64,000 nt of DNA. Source: CAZAMI01 sp964627805 (GTDB taxonomy: Archaea > Thermoproteota > Thermoprotei_A > Sulfolobales > NBVN01). This document shows positions 24,736 through 31,883 of the stretch, in pieces; the stretch's first letter is position 1, and every line of letters begins with the position of its first letter. The notes under the pieces were generated by a model. That model was not told where the DNA came from and did not search any database. It saw only the letters and a program-made list of their open reading frames with translations. The stretch spans positions 7,415 to 71,414 of the forward strand of contig CAZVLA010000052.1 in the NCBI GenBank assembly GCA_964627805.1, in the 5' to 3' direction. The translations under genes and the position numbers were made by a program.

Positions 24736-25113
24736 TCACTCACTCGCCTTAACAACTTTGATAGCAGTTATAACTGCTTCCTCTAGGCTCTTTCCCTCAG
24801 GCACTTCATAGTAAAGCTCTATGAAGTATTTCTGTTTCGGCGGGTAGGTGTAGTGAACGGCTATCACAACTAAGTTTTCCTTCCAGAACTCTATGTGATA
24901 CTCCGTGCCTCCTTCAGCCTCAAACCATGCCAATTCAGTACTATCACCTATATACCCTATGGGATGGACCATGTTATCACAATAAACTTCAGGTTTCTCC
25001 TTGCAGTACTTAATCCTTACTACTGAGCACCTTACTTTACCTTCACGCTTTCCTTGACTCATAACTTTGAAAGCTTCCTTCTTAGCTTCTGCAATCATTG
25101 CATGGAGGGACAT
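24736..25113 (-). CDS. MSLH-tagged protein 9
   Basis: 125 residues. MSLHAMIAEAKKEAFK then CSVVRIKYCKEKPEVYC, a beta-rich Cys-containing domain and a helical end (SLEEAVITAIKVVKASE). GTGAT precedes the ATG. Same plan as the other tagged proteins. Confidence 0.7.
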   Translation of the reverse strand: MSLHAMIAEAKKEAFKVMSQGKREGKVRCSVVRIKYCKEKPEVYCDNMVHPIGYIGDSTELAWFEAEGGTEYHIEFWKENLVVIAVHYTYPPKQKYFIELYYEVPEGKSLEEAVITAIKVVKASE

Positions 25114-25117
25114 GGTA

Positions 25118-25408
25118 TCACTCTTCCACTTTCAGGATATCTCCTGTAGGAGTAACGAGGCTGTAGCTCTGCTTGTGGTAGCCTTTCTCGATGAACGCCT
25201 TCACTGCGTCATGTAGGCTACCCGTTATCACGTCAACGATGTCCTCTTTATGCACAGTTAGCGCCGTGCCCTTCACTACGAGGTATACGGGTGATGTGCT
25301 CCCCACGCACTTCAGCGTGTACTCCTTTTCTTCGACCCCTACAAACACCTTAACATAAATTCCTGCATACGTTTCCCCTCCCTGCCCTAAGAAGTACCCT
25401 AACACCAT
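25118..25408 (-). CDS. Protein with MVLGYFLGQGGE start
   Basis: 96 residues, ATG 3 nt after GGTGAT. Shares the FxxQGxE N-terminus with the gene at 24731. Then beta strands (GIYVKVFVGVEEKEYTLKC) and a helical C-terminus. First gene of the 25.4-24.0 kb minus cluster. Confidence 0.65.
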   Translation of the reverse strand: MVLGYFLGQGGETYAGIYVKVFVGVEEKEYTLKCVGSTSPVYLVVKGTALTVHKEDIVDVITGSLHDAVKAFIEKGYHKQSYSLVTPTGDILKVEE

Positions 25409-25442
25409 ACTATCACCACGTAAAGAATGTTGGGTGTGTATT

Positions 25443-25727
25443 TTAGTATTTGTTATACTTGGTTAATGACTTAAGTATTTCTTCAGCCACTCTAAGACCT
25501 TTAGGAGTTAATACGTACGCACCCCTCACTAACTTCGTAACTAACCCCTTCTTAGCCAACCTCATAAGGCACATGTAGGTAGCCTGAGGCGTAATGCCTA
25601 AGGCTTTAGAGACGTCGGACACTGTAAATACTTGAGTCTCTGGAGTAAGTACTCTAGCCACAGCAAGGACTTTAAGGGAGGTGGGTAAGTTAAGAGTTTT
25701 TATCTTCCTGATAACTCTATCGTCCAT
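25443..25727 (-). CDS. Winged-helix transcriptional regulator
   Basis: 94 residues. TVSDVSKALGITPQATYMCL is a helix-turn-helix, followed by MRLAKKGLVTKLVRGAYVLT as helix and wing: a MarR/ArsR-like or archaeal wHTH fold. Likely controls the tagged-protein cluster just downstream or the operon it ends. Confidence 0.7.
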   Translation of the reverse strand: MDDRVIRKIKTLNLPTSLKVLAVARVLTPETQVFTVSDVSKALGITPQATYMCLMRLAKKGLVTKLVRGAYVLTPKGLRVAEEILKSLTKYNKY

Positions 25728-26191
25728 CACACTAGCGCCCCCAACCTCTTGATATCTGATAACCTACCCCTCTCTAGAATCATTAGTATTTTCAGGGCTT
25801 CTAGCCACTCTTTAAGGGCTCTTAGGTTCTTTGGTATCCTCTTACCGTACCTAACCTTACCCTCAGTACTTACGTACACTACGTCCATAGCCCAGGAGCT
25901 TATCGACCAGCAGTAATCTACGGGTACTAAGCCCCTGACCCATAAGGCTTTGAAAGCCCTCACTAACTCCTGGGAAGTTGTTAAGTCCTTAATAACTTCA
26001 GCCTCAACATCACCGACGCCGTAGAGTATCAGGTAGTTCCTAACGTTATTGATTACAGCTAACTTCAGGACTTCCTCAGGGTAATTGATTACGTAAGTCT
26101 TCAGTACCTCACCATTAACAATGATGCGTGCCCTCACTCTGAACTGGCTCTTAGAAACTACGGACATCCATCTCCTTAACTCACGCACCAT
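25727..26191 (-). CDS. Unknown protein, paralogue of 27112-27624
   Basis: 154 residues. Shares with 27112-27624 the stretch LVPV-x-W ... G-x-V-(R)-x-K-x-IPK-x-LR (here RGLVPVDYCW and KRIPKNLRALKEW; there QYLVPVRDFW and KPIPKSLRDYDEY). N-terminal half beta-rich and basic. Coupled to the wHTH gene. No function can be given. Confidence 0.55.
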   Translation of the reverse strand: MVRELRRWMSVVSKSQFRVRARIIVNGEVLKTYVINYPEEVLKLAVINNVRNYLILYGVGDVEAEVIKDLTTSQELVRAFKALWVRGLVPVDYCWSISSWAMDVVYVSTEGKVRYGKRIPKNLRALKEWLEALKILMILERGRLSDIKRLGALV

Positions 26192-26420
26192 CTACATCCA
26201 CCCTCAAAGCAGTTACGTAGTCTAGGAATCTGTAATTCACGTAATACTTCATACACGCCTTTGGATGGTGAAAGACGTCCTTACACACAGTAAGGACTAT
26301 CTTAATTACTGGTACGCCCTTGACGTATATAGTATCTCCGTACCTCCTACCTCCCCTCATTAGAGCCTTATAGTAGTAATACTTGAACGTCTCGTAATCT
26401 ACCTCTAACCACCTAACCAT
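26181..26420 (-). CDS. Small Tyr-rich protein
   Basis: 79 residues from the ATG that follows GGGTGTGAAGTA. Tyr/Lys/Cys rich (YETFKYYYYKALMRGG, CKDVFHHPKACMKYYVNY). Overlaps the next gene by 11 nt. Unknown. Confidence 0.5.
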   Translation of the reverse strand: MVRWLEVDYETFKYYYYKALMRGGRRYGDTIYVKGVPVIKIVLTVCKDVFHHPKACMKYYVNYRFLDYVTALRVDVDGA

Positions 26421-26433
26421 TACTTCACACCCT

Positions 26434-26721
26434 CTACTCCTGAATATGCACCCACACATCTGTAGAGGCTTCAACTGAGTAGGTGTGAACCCACACGTCA
26501 GAAGTCGCCTCACGTACTAGCTCCTCAAGCACGTCAAGAAGCCCATCAATGACCTTATTCGTTACTCTAGAGACTTCCGCCTTATCAACTGCTGTATCCA
26601 CGTATATAGTGAGGCTAGTAACTCTTGACAGGGACACTGATTCGAGTAAGTTATCCTTGAAAGTTAGCCTTGCTGAAGTTCCGTCATTCAAGAAGAACAC
26701 CCACTCCTCAACCCAGGGCAT
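26434..26721 (-). CDS. Small hypothetical protein with C-terminal repeat
   Basis: 95 residues. N-terminal strand-turn-strand (WVFFLNDGTSARLTFKD), then a helix, and a duplicated C-terminus TSDVWVHTYSVE / STDVWVHIQE. GGGGTGAG ribosome site. Unknown function. Confidence 0.55.
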   Translation of the reverse strand: MPWVEEWVFFLNDGTSARLTFKDNLLESVSLSRVTSLTIYVDTAVDKAEVSRVTNKVIDGLLDVLEELVREATSDVWVHTYSVEASTDVWVHIQE

Positions 26722-26738
26722 CTTTGCTCACCCCCTGC

Positions 26739-26846
26739 TTAGCTTTCACGCCGCCCCTGTACGATTTGGGCAGTACTAAGGGGCGGAGGTAGCAGTTGTA
26801 CCTGCTCCAGTAACAGAATGGTGTGTAGGGGCACTCTCTTACTCAC
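26739..26846 (-). CDS. Micro-gene (35 aa) containing a G/C hairpin
   Basis: Fills a gap between coupled genes; GTG start after GGGAGGTGT. Product is Leu/Pro/Gln rich (TILLLEQVQLLPPPLS). The frame contains the inverted repeat CCGCCCC/GGGGCGG (26751-26757 and 26780-26786), so the RNA structure may matter more than the peptide. Weak support as a coding gene. Confidence 0.35.
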   Translation of the reverse strand: MSKRVPLHTILLLEQVQLLPPPLSTAQIVQGRRES

Positions 26847-26851
26847 TCTCT

Positions 26852-27106
26852 TCACACCTCCCTGCAAATCTTTAATACGCTCCCGAAAGTCCCAGTAGTT
26901 ACGCCGTTAGACTCAAGGAGTGCTGATAAGCGTGAGTGAACATCGCACAGAACCTTCACAGAAGTCTTCACTAGCCCCACGTCGCCATTCTTTAAGAAGG
27001 CATGGAGAGTCATTATCGTTGCACCCACGTCGTAGTATGAGGATTCGAGTAGGTTACTGTATCTCCTAGCCCTCTCCCTGAACAGGATATTTCTCAGGAA
27101 CTTCAT
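26852..27106 (-). CDS. Small helical protein
   Basis: 84 residues from ATG after GAGGTGAG. All helical and basic at the start (KFLRNILFRERARRYSNLL), with a Leu-rich middle. Coupled to 27112-27624. Unknown. Confidence 0.55.
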   Translation of the reverse strand: MKFLRNILFRERARRYSNLLESSYYDVGATIMTLHAFLKNGDVGLVKTSVKVLCDVHSRLSALLESNGVTTGTFGSVLKICREV

Positions 27107-27111
27107 CCCGC

Positions 27112-27624
27112 TCACCTCTTAATACCCCTGAGCATGTTCTTAGTTATGCCGTTAGCGTAGGTCCCGCACTCATGGATAGGCACCCTAATTCTTCTTAACG
27201 CTACCTCCTTTATTGTGTCTTCGCACAGCCTCAGCATCTTCACGTACTCGTCATAATCTCTGAGGCTCTTCGGGATGGGTTTCTTTCTTACGAGTCCCTG
27301 CGGGTTTACGTACCTTAATGCGTAGTTCCTGACGTCGAAAACCCAGAAGTCCCTAACAGGAACTAAGTACTGGTCCCACAGGAAGTTGAGGACACTGTTA
27401 AGACTCGTTAAGTACACTAGGATGGAGCTAACAGCGCTAACGTTTATGTAGCCCAGATTGAACCTTCTTAAGGTAAGGTTCAGCCTTCCCAACAACATCA
27501 ACGTCTTGCTGTCTCTCGGATATTCTAAAGTGAACTTAGCAGAGTTCTTTCCCTTCACTACCTTAACCTCTATCGGGAACGGAGCGCAGTTATTGATTAC
27601 CTCTAAAGCCCGTCTGACTCCCAT
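27112..27624 (-). CDS. Unknown protein, paralogue of 25727-26191
   Basis: 170 residues. Beta-rich N-terminal half (IEVKVVKGKNSAKFTLEYP), the shared LVPV...KPIPKSLR segment, and a basic C-terminus with a Cys (HECGTYANGITKNML). GAGGTGAAGGCG before ATG. The paralogue pair brackets the 26 kb micro-genes. Confidence 0.55.
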   Translation of the reverse strand: MGVRRALEVINNCAPFPIEVKVVKGKNSAKFTLEYPRDSKTLMLLGRLNLTLRRFNLGYINVSAVSSILVYLTSLNSVLNFLWDQYLVPVRDFWVFDVRNYALRYVNPQGLVRKKPIPKSLRDYDEYVKMLRLCEDTIKEVALRRIRVPIHECGTYANGITKNMLRGIKR

Positions 27625-27634
27625 CGCCTTCACC

Positions 27635-28648
27635 TCACCACTCCATCGTTACTAGCCTCTTAACGTCCACAGCCCAGTCATCTACTGTCTTGTAGCCCTT
27701 CTGAAGCCTGTAAGTTACTGGGTCCCTAACTGCTCTCTCCACATCATTCAGTATGCCCGAGAATATCTCCTCAATACCGAACTCACTAAGGATTTTCTTC
27801 ACGTCATTAATCTTCTCCATAGCCCTACTAACGTTTATTTTCCTCTCCTTAATCACGGAATCCATAACAGGCGTTAGCCTCGATATTATGTCGTCAGCTA
27901 TCCTTCTAACGTACTCCTCAAGGCTCCTCTTAAACATTTCAGCTACGTCAGGGTCCCTAGCAGACCAGACCCTAACGTCATCTACCGAAACTCTAACGGG
28001 CGTTAGTATTAGGTACACTTCATGGAAGTACTTACGGAACGTAACGTCCACGGGTTCCGTGGAGAGGTTGTACTTACGTAGGAGGTTCTTTAGCTCCTCC
28101 CCATTCTCCTCACGGAACTGCTTAAGTAGTTTGTTAGCCTCATTGATTATCTCATCCGCTCTAGCCTTAACTCTCTTTAACTCCTTAACCCTAACTTCAG
28201 AGACTATGTAGAAGTTCTGTGGTCGGTTCTTTATCACTAATGCATTCTTCGTAAGCCATGCATACACTATGCTTTTGGCTACGTTAGGTAAATGCATTAT
28301 CGTCTTCGGCATGAATATTATTTGTAGGTAAAGCCTAGCGTTCTTACCCCTACCTACATGGAGTATACTTGCGAAGTCCTGGGGCTTCAGCCTCTCTACT
28401 TTAATATTGCGGTCCGCAGGTACGTAGAGGTTCTTTAGCCTCCCCGCCCAATCCTCCTGAACTTCTGCCATCCAATCCTTATACTCCTCAATGAATCCCC
28501 TAGCCATCAGTAAGTCCTTAACAGGTATCCTCATGAACGCTACAGTGCCCGGGTCAGGACCTGTTATGCTTACGTTATACCCCTTTATGGTTATGGAGGG
28601 AGCCCTCACGCCCCCTCCCTCAGCCTGTGTGTGTGTTTCGGGACCCAC
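27635..28648 (-). CDS. Unknown 337-aa protein with helical C-terminus
   Basis: GTG start after GGGTGAACCGTA gives the N-terminus MGPETHTQAEGGG, which matches the + strand peptide at 23765. An alpha/beta domain (about 20-145) is followed by a long charged helical region (KRVKARADEIINEANKLL) and another helical domain. It belongs to the operon carrying the Ycf46 cassette. No motif recognised. Confidence 0.6.
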   Translation of the reverse strand: MGPETHTQAEGGGVRAPSITIKGYNVSITGPDPGTVAFMRIPVKDLLMARGFIEEYKDWMAEVQEDWAGRLKNLYVPADRNIKVERLKPQDFASILHVGRGKNARLYLQIIFMPKTIMHLPNVAKSIVYAWLTKNALVIKNRPQNFYIVSEVRVKELKRVKARADEIINEANKLLKQFREENGEELKNLLRKYNLSTEPVDVTFRKYFHEVYLILTPVRVSVDDVRVWSARDPDVAEMFKRSLEEYVRRIADDIISRLTPVMDSVIKERKINVSRAMEKINDVKKILSEFGIEEIFSGILNDVERAVRDPVTYRLQKGYKTVDDWAVDVKRLVTMEW

Positions 28649-28661
28649 TACGGTTCACCCA
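28625..28661 (-). repeat. Inverted repeat, right copy
   Basis: Minus strand reads GGGTGAACCGTAGTGGGTCC then CGAAACACACACACAG, matching the left copy at 23753-23803. It covers the ribosome site and start of the 28648 gene. Confidence 0.6.
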
Positions 28662-28667
28662 CAAAAC

Positions 28668-29021
28668 TCAGGTAGAAGGCGGAGTTTCAGGTAGATTAAC
28701 AGAAAAAACACGGAATCGGGTTTTATTAGGTAATGTAAGGAATTCAGCGTAGTATGCGATTAAATCAACAACAAAGGAGTAGGCGTCAGGCTTATCATAG
28801 ATTGTCGGCATTTCGAAATGGGCTTGAAAACCGCATTTAAGGCACAAGCATTTAACCTCCTTGTAATGCTGTACAATACCGTCCTCTAACCTCTCTCCCT
28901 TCTTTATGAACATTCTGAAGGATACCTTACCGCACCACGGACATGCTTTGATGCCGTAAACGTAAGCCGCCCTCTTCGGGGAGTAACTACGTCTTCTCCT
29001 TCCCCTTCTTCTCCTGCCCAT
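28668..29021 (-). CDS. Elf1-like transcription elongation factor
   Basis: 117 residues. The basic N-terminus MGRRRRGRRRRSYSPKR, zinc ribbon CPWCGK ... CLKCGF and the following IYDKPDAYSFVVDLIAYYAE reproduce the order seen in Elf1 (basic tail, CPxC/CxxCG, P-x-D-x-Y-x2-W/V-x-D). Archaeal and eukaryotic Elf1 bind the elongating RNA polymerase. A viral copy could favour viral transcription. The tail after the zinc domain is longer than in cellular Elf1. Confidence 0.65.
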   Translation of the reverse strand: MGRRRRGRRRRSYSPKRAAYVYGIKACPWCGKVSFRMFIKKGERLEDGIVQHYKEVKCLCLKCGFQAHFEMPTIYDKPDAYSFVVDLIAYYAEFLTLPNKTRFRVFSVNLPETPPST

Positions 29022-29028
29022 CACTCAA

Positions 29029-29163
29029 TCACCCCTGCTTCATATCCTTCCTCAGAACAGCATCCTGCGGTATCGGGAATACTATTAAGTTTGGTATGTT
29101 CCTTCTAATTCTGAGCCATTCCTCGAGTCGCATAATCTTGATTTTAACGGAGTTATCACTCAT
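29029..29163 (-). CDS. Short basic protein (44 aa)
   Basis: ATG after GGGGTGTAGTC, preceded by TG repeats and a possible TATA element (TATTAATAC) on the minus strand. Sequence SVKIKIMRLEEWLRIRRN is basic and strand/helix. Unknown. Confidence 0.5.
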   Translation of the reverse strand: MSDNSVKIKIMRLEEWLRIRRNIPNLIVFPIPQDAVLRKDMKQG

Positions 29164-29213
29164 GACTACACCCCACACACACAAACTATACTGTATTAAT
29201 AACGTATAACTTT

Positions 29214-29840
29214 TCACTTCATTCCCTCCATCAAGTTCTTAAGAACCACCCTAACCCTCTCGTCAGCTTCCTCAGTCCTAACAACGCCTATGAGTTCATG
29301 GTAACGTCGCCTCACCGCTAGATACGTCTCTACCGTTTTACTGAAAAAACTCCTTAGGGCTCTAGCTACCTCATTTCTTGACTCCAGTAAAGTCATCAGG
29401 AACAAGAACGACGATATTACACGCTCAACCCTAGGCGATCCGTAACCCAAAGTATGCCTGGGTAACTCACTAGCCACTTCCTCAACAAGGGGCGCTACGA
29501 AGTTCTTGGGTATAGCATAACGTGCTAACTCCTTAGTAGTGGTTATCATTGAATGGCTTAGATTGTACTCCTTAATCAGCCGAACTTCATAATCCTCAAC
29601 ACTACTGAATATCGTTACGGTAACGTCAGTATCCTCCCTCATAACGATTCTACCGTTCTCTGTTACGTAGTACTTTAGCCTCTCCACTTTGAAACTCCCT
29701 GCTCCGTTGTAGTGTAGGTATTCAATGAATTTAAGTAGCTCCTCATGATTCTGGGAGACTACGGAAATCATGAAGTCAGCAAGGGCAGTAGCCTCACTAG
29801 CCAAATCCCTGAAAGCATCCCTTAGAATGTCTAGAATCAT
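29214..29840 (-). CDS. Tandem paralogue 3 of the 29-31 kb family
   Basis: 208 residues. The N-terminal helix (ADFMISVVSQNHEELLKFIE) matches the other two (FIDFVMENHSDLISLL-type and FRDIVVANHEEVISLI), and all end with a strand plus (L)KNL/M (RVRVVLKNLMEGMK). Beta-rich centre. Start at ATG after GGGGTGAGACT. Function unknown. Confidence 0.6.
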   Translation of the reverse strand: MILDILRDAFRDLASEATALADFMISVVSQNHEELLKFIEYLHYNGAGSFKVERLKYYVTENGRIVMREDTDVTVTIFSSVEDYEVRLIKEYNLSHSMITTTKELARYAIPKNFVAPLVEEVASELPRHTLGYGSPRVERVISSFLFLMTLLESRNEVARALRSFFSKTVETYLAVRRRYHELIGVVRTEEADERVRVVLKNLMEGMK

Positions 29841-29844
29841 AGTC

Positions 29845-30477
29845 TCACCCCATGTTCTTGACAAGAACTTCAAGCCTTGTTAAGCTGTTGTCGCTCGTTT
29901 TGGGTGTCCCCGCTATTAGCTCCCTTACTCTCCTTATCTGCAACGCCAGGTTCGTGAAAAAACGGTGTAGCAGGTTTCTAAGTAGCTCAAAGTTTTCGGG
30001 GTCATTAATCATTAGCAGGAATAGCGCCTCGTCAATGAGCTCCTCAGGAATCCCCCTGCCTCCCGTATACGTCTTGTAATCATAGAGCCTCTCAGCAACC
30101 CAATCAGGCGTTACTCTACCCTCCTCAACTTTCTCGTTATTGTTAGAGCCTATGTAGTACACTATTTCGTTAGTGTCAAAAATTTTGTCACGGAAGTTAA
30201 TATGTACGTAGTAAGTCTTGAAGGACCCGTCATACTTGATTTCAACTTTAACGTCCCTGACAGTTACTTTCCTGAAACGGCACTTGTCAAGAATGTACAG
30301 TGTGATTTTCGGGAGGCTGAACTCCCTTAAGTAATTCATGAATAATTCTAGCAATGATATTAAATCACTGTGGTTCTCCATGACGAAGTCAATGAGTTCA
30401 CGAGCTAGTTCTCTAGACTCCCTGACATATACGTCAACTTCCTCTACCAGCTCTGAGATACTAACCCTCACTCCCAC
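29845..30477 (-). CDS. Tandem paralogue 2 of the 29-31 kb family
   Basis: 210 residues, GTG start after GAGGTGAG. Contains LIDFVMENHSDLISLLELF, SLPKITLYILDKCRFRKV and a C-terminal LTRLEVLVKNMG, matching the flanking paralogues. Divergent centre. Unknown function. Confidence 0.6.
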   Translation of the reverse strand: MGVRVSISELVEEVDVYVRESRELARELIDFVMENHSDLISLLELFMNYLREFSLPKITLYILDKCRFRKVTVRDVKVEIKYDGSFKTYYVHINFRDKIFDTNEIVYYIGSNNNEKVEEGRVTPDWVAERLYDYKTYTGGRGIPEELIDEALFLLMINDPENFELLRNLLHRFFTNLALQIRRVRELIAGTPKTSDNSLTRLEVLVKNMG

Positions 30478-30482
30478 AGCGC

Positions 30483-31094
30483 TCACCTCTCGAGATTCTT
30501 GAGCGTTACGATAACTCTACCTTCGGGCTCGGTATCCTCGCTAATACGCCTCACAATGTTGTTTACTATGTTCACTAGCTTCCTGAGGCTCTCAGCCTTC
30601 TCCCGAATCACTGCCTTCATAGCTTCAGCAAGTGCCTCTATGTTCCTCCTGTCTGCAAGAGTAATGATTAATGTAGCCTCATCAATGAGGAGCGCTACGT
30701 CGGTGAGGTACCTGTCTGTAGTGTGGATCATCAAAGCACTCGCCACTTCGTTAGCGTCAAAGTTCCTCAGGAGCGAGATGATAGACTTGCGCACCTTGTA
30801 CACTACATCCCGACCACTGTAGAGGAACACTACGCGGTAGCTTGCCTCTGGTGAGTCATCAATGTACATCTCCACGTTAGTAGCGTTGATAGCTTTAAAG
30901 CACCCTTCGTCAAATACGTAAAGCGTGAATTTCGGCAGGACTAGCCTCTTCCTAGGCGCTTTATACAGTATCCACTTAATGAGGCTTATGACTTCCTCGT
31001 GGTTAGCCACTACGATATCCCTAAAGAACTTCGCTAGCTTTCTGCCCCATAACAGGTACTCCTCTTCAGTGCCCCTCACTTTGAGTCTCAGCAC
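30483..31094 (-). CDS. Tandem paralogue 1 of the 29-31 kb family
   Basis: 203 residues, GTG 4 nt after GGTGAT. FRDIVVANHEEVISLIKWI and VLPKFTLYVFDEGCFKAI align with the 29845 protein. Ends RVIVTLKNLER. Helical C-terminal half. The three genes are separated by only 4-5 nt, so they likely assemble together. Function unknown. Confidence 0.6.
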   Translation of the reverse strand: MLRLKVRGTEEEYLLWGRKLAKFFRDIVVANHEEVISLIKWILYKAPRKRLVLPKFTLYVFDEGCFKAINATNVEMYIDDSPEASYRVVFLYSGRDVVYKVRKSIISLLRNFDANEVASALMIHTTDRYLTDVALLIDEATLIITLADRRNIEALAEAMKAVIREKAESLRKLVNIVNNIVRRISEDTEPEGRVIVTLKNLER

Positions 31095-31113
31095 GACTAT
31101 CACCCCCTCGAGG

Positions 31114-31323
31114 TTACGCTCTCTCTACCTCCATAACGTAAGCCTCCTGCTCTACGTAAGCCTCAGGCTTCTTAACCTCCTCTTCAACCTTAGTATCAAT
31201 CCCTAACCTTCTCAGAATCTCTTCGAGCCTAGTACGTTCGGCGAAGCACTCCTTACCGACGAAGCCATTGAAGTCCACGGAGACTTTACCGTCTTTACTA
31301 ACCTTAATTATTATCTCCTTCAT
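31114..31323 (-). CDS. DUF2997-like protein
   Basis: 69 residues. KEIIIKVSKDGKVSVDFNGF then VGKECFAERTRLEEILRRLG fits the DUF2997 pattern (I-x-V-x-xDG-x-(I/V)-x-G-F-x-G-x-xC-x6-LE). A Glu-rich tail follows. In bacteria and plastid-lineage genomes such proteins sit with Ycf35 (DUF1257) and the AAA+ protein Ycf46, exactly the neighbours found here. Confidence 0.7.
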   Translation of the reverse strand: MKEIIIKVSKDGKVSVDFNGFVGKECFAERTRLEEILRRLGIDTKVEEEVKKPEAYVEQEAYVMEVERA

Positions 31324-31328
31324 CCCTC

Positions 31329-31721
31329 TCACCCTAAAGCGTAGGCATGAATCACTATGCTTTCCCTCTGCTCCTGCTCCGTAACGTCATAGCCGAGCTC
31401 CTGAAGCGCCTCCTTAACAGCCTCGGCAGTGTAGAGCTTCTGGAGCTCCTGTTGAAACTCTTGAGCTGTCATCGGTGCGTCATGGTCGTCAACATGCACT
31501 ACTACCTCACCTTTACTGTTTATCTCCACGCCATAACCATTACCATACGGCAGGCTAGTCTCTAGTAAGTAATTAACCCTCCTCCTGAAGTTCCAGCCCC
31601 TCACAACTGCATTAGTCTTTACAGTAGCGTTTAGTTTCTCTGCTAGCCTCTGCAGGGCTCTCTCTAGAACTCTAGCGTCAGGGTTCTGAATCTTCACCTT
31701 AACCACTGCGTAGTGGCTCAA
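31329..31721 (-). CDS. DUF1257 / Ycf35-like protein
   Basis: 130 residues, TTG start after GGGAGGTG and overlapping the micro-gene upstream. MSHYAVVKVKIQNPDARVL is the typical N-terminus of Ycf35 proteins (MSHFxxIKTQIxDxxAL), with the later YGVEINSKGEVVVHVD and the helical EALQELGYDVT region. Biochemical role is unknown in all organisms; conserved linkage to Ycf46 and DUF2997 is the main clue. Confidence 0.7.
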   Translation of the reverse strand: MSHYAVVKVKIQNPDARVLERALQRLAEKLNATVKTNAVVRGWNFRRRVNYLLETSLPYGNGYGVEINSKGEVVVHVDDHDAPMTAQEFQQELQKLYTAEAVKEALQELGYDVTEQEQRESIVIHAYALG

Positions 31722-31849
31722 CCGCAGAGCACCTCCCTAACCTCTCCCTTAACTCCGTACTTCTTCTTTAGAATCTCTATTAACTTTCTCCCCACCCTCC
31801 CGTGGGTGGGGTACATGATGTATATTGAGTTTCTCCTAACTACGATCAT
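31718..31849 (-). CDS. Micro-gene (43 aa) containing a G/C hairpin
   Basis: ATG after GGGGCGAGTT; coupled by 4 nt to the DUF1257 gene. Product MIVVRRNSIYIMYPTHGRVG plus a basic helix. Its middle codons contain the 8-bp stem CCCCACCC/GGGTGGGG (31790-31811). It may be a short translated leader of the Ycf35/DUF2997 genes. Confidence 0.5.
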   Translation of the reverse strand: MIVVRRNSIYIMYPTHGRVGRKLIEILKKKYGVKGEVREVLCG

Positions 31850-31873
31850 TTTTAACTCGCCCCGACAAAACGG

Positions 31874-31883
31874 GTTTATAAAC
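31874..31883 (-). promoter_or_regulatory. TATA-like promoter
   Basis: The palindrome GTTTATAAAC lies 25 nt before the ATG at 31849, inside the last codons of the Ycf46-like gene; an internal promoter is likely. Confidence 0.45.

Noticed and set aside
27753..28211. Long antisense frames over minus-strand genes (for example here, 56477-57115 and 99-551)
   Set aside because: They lack ribosome sites, are Ser/Leu-rich mirror translations and oppose better genes; the overlaps are a by-product of codon use.
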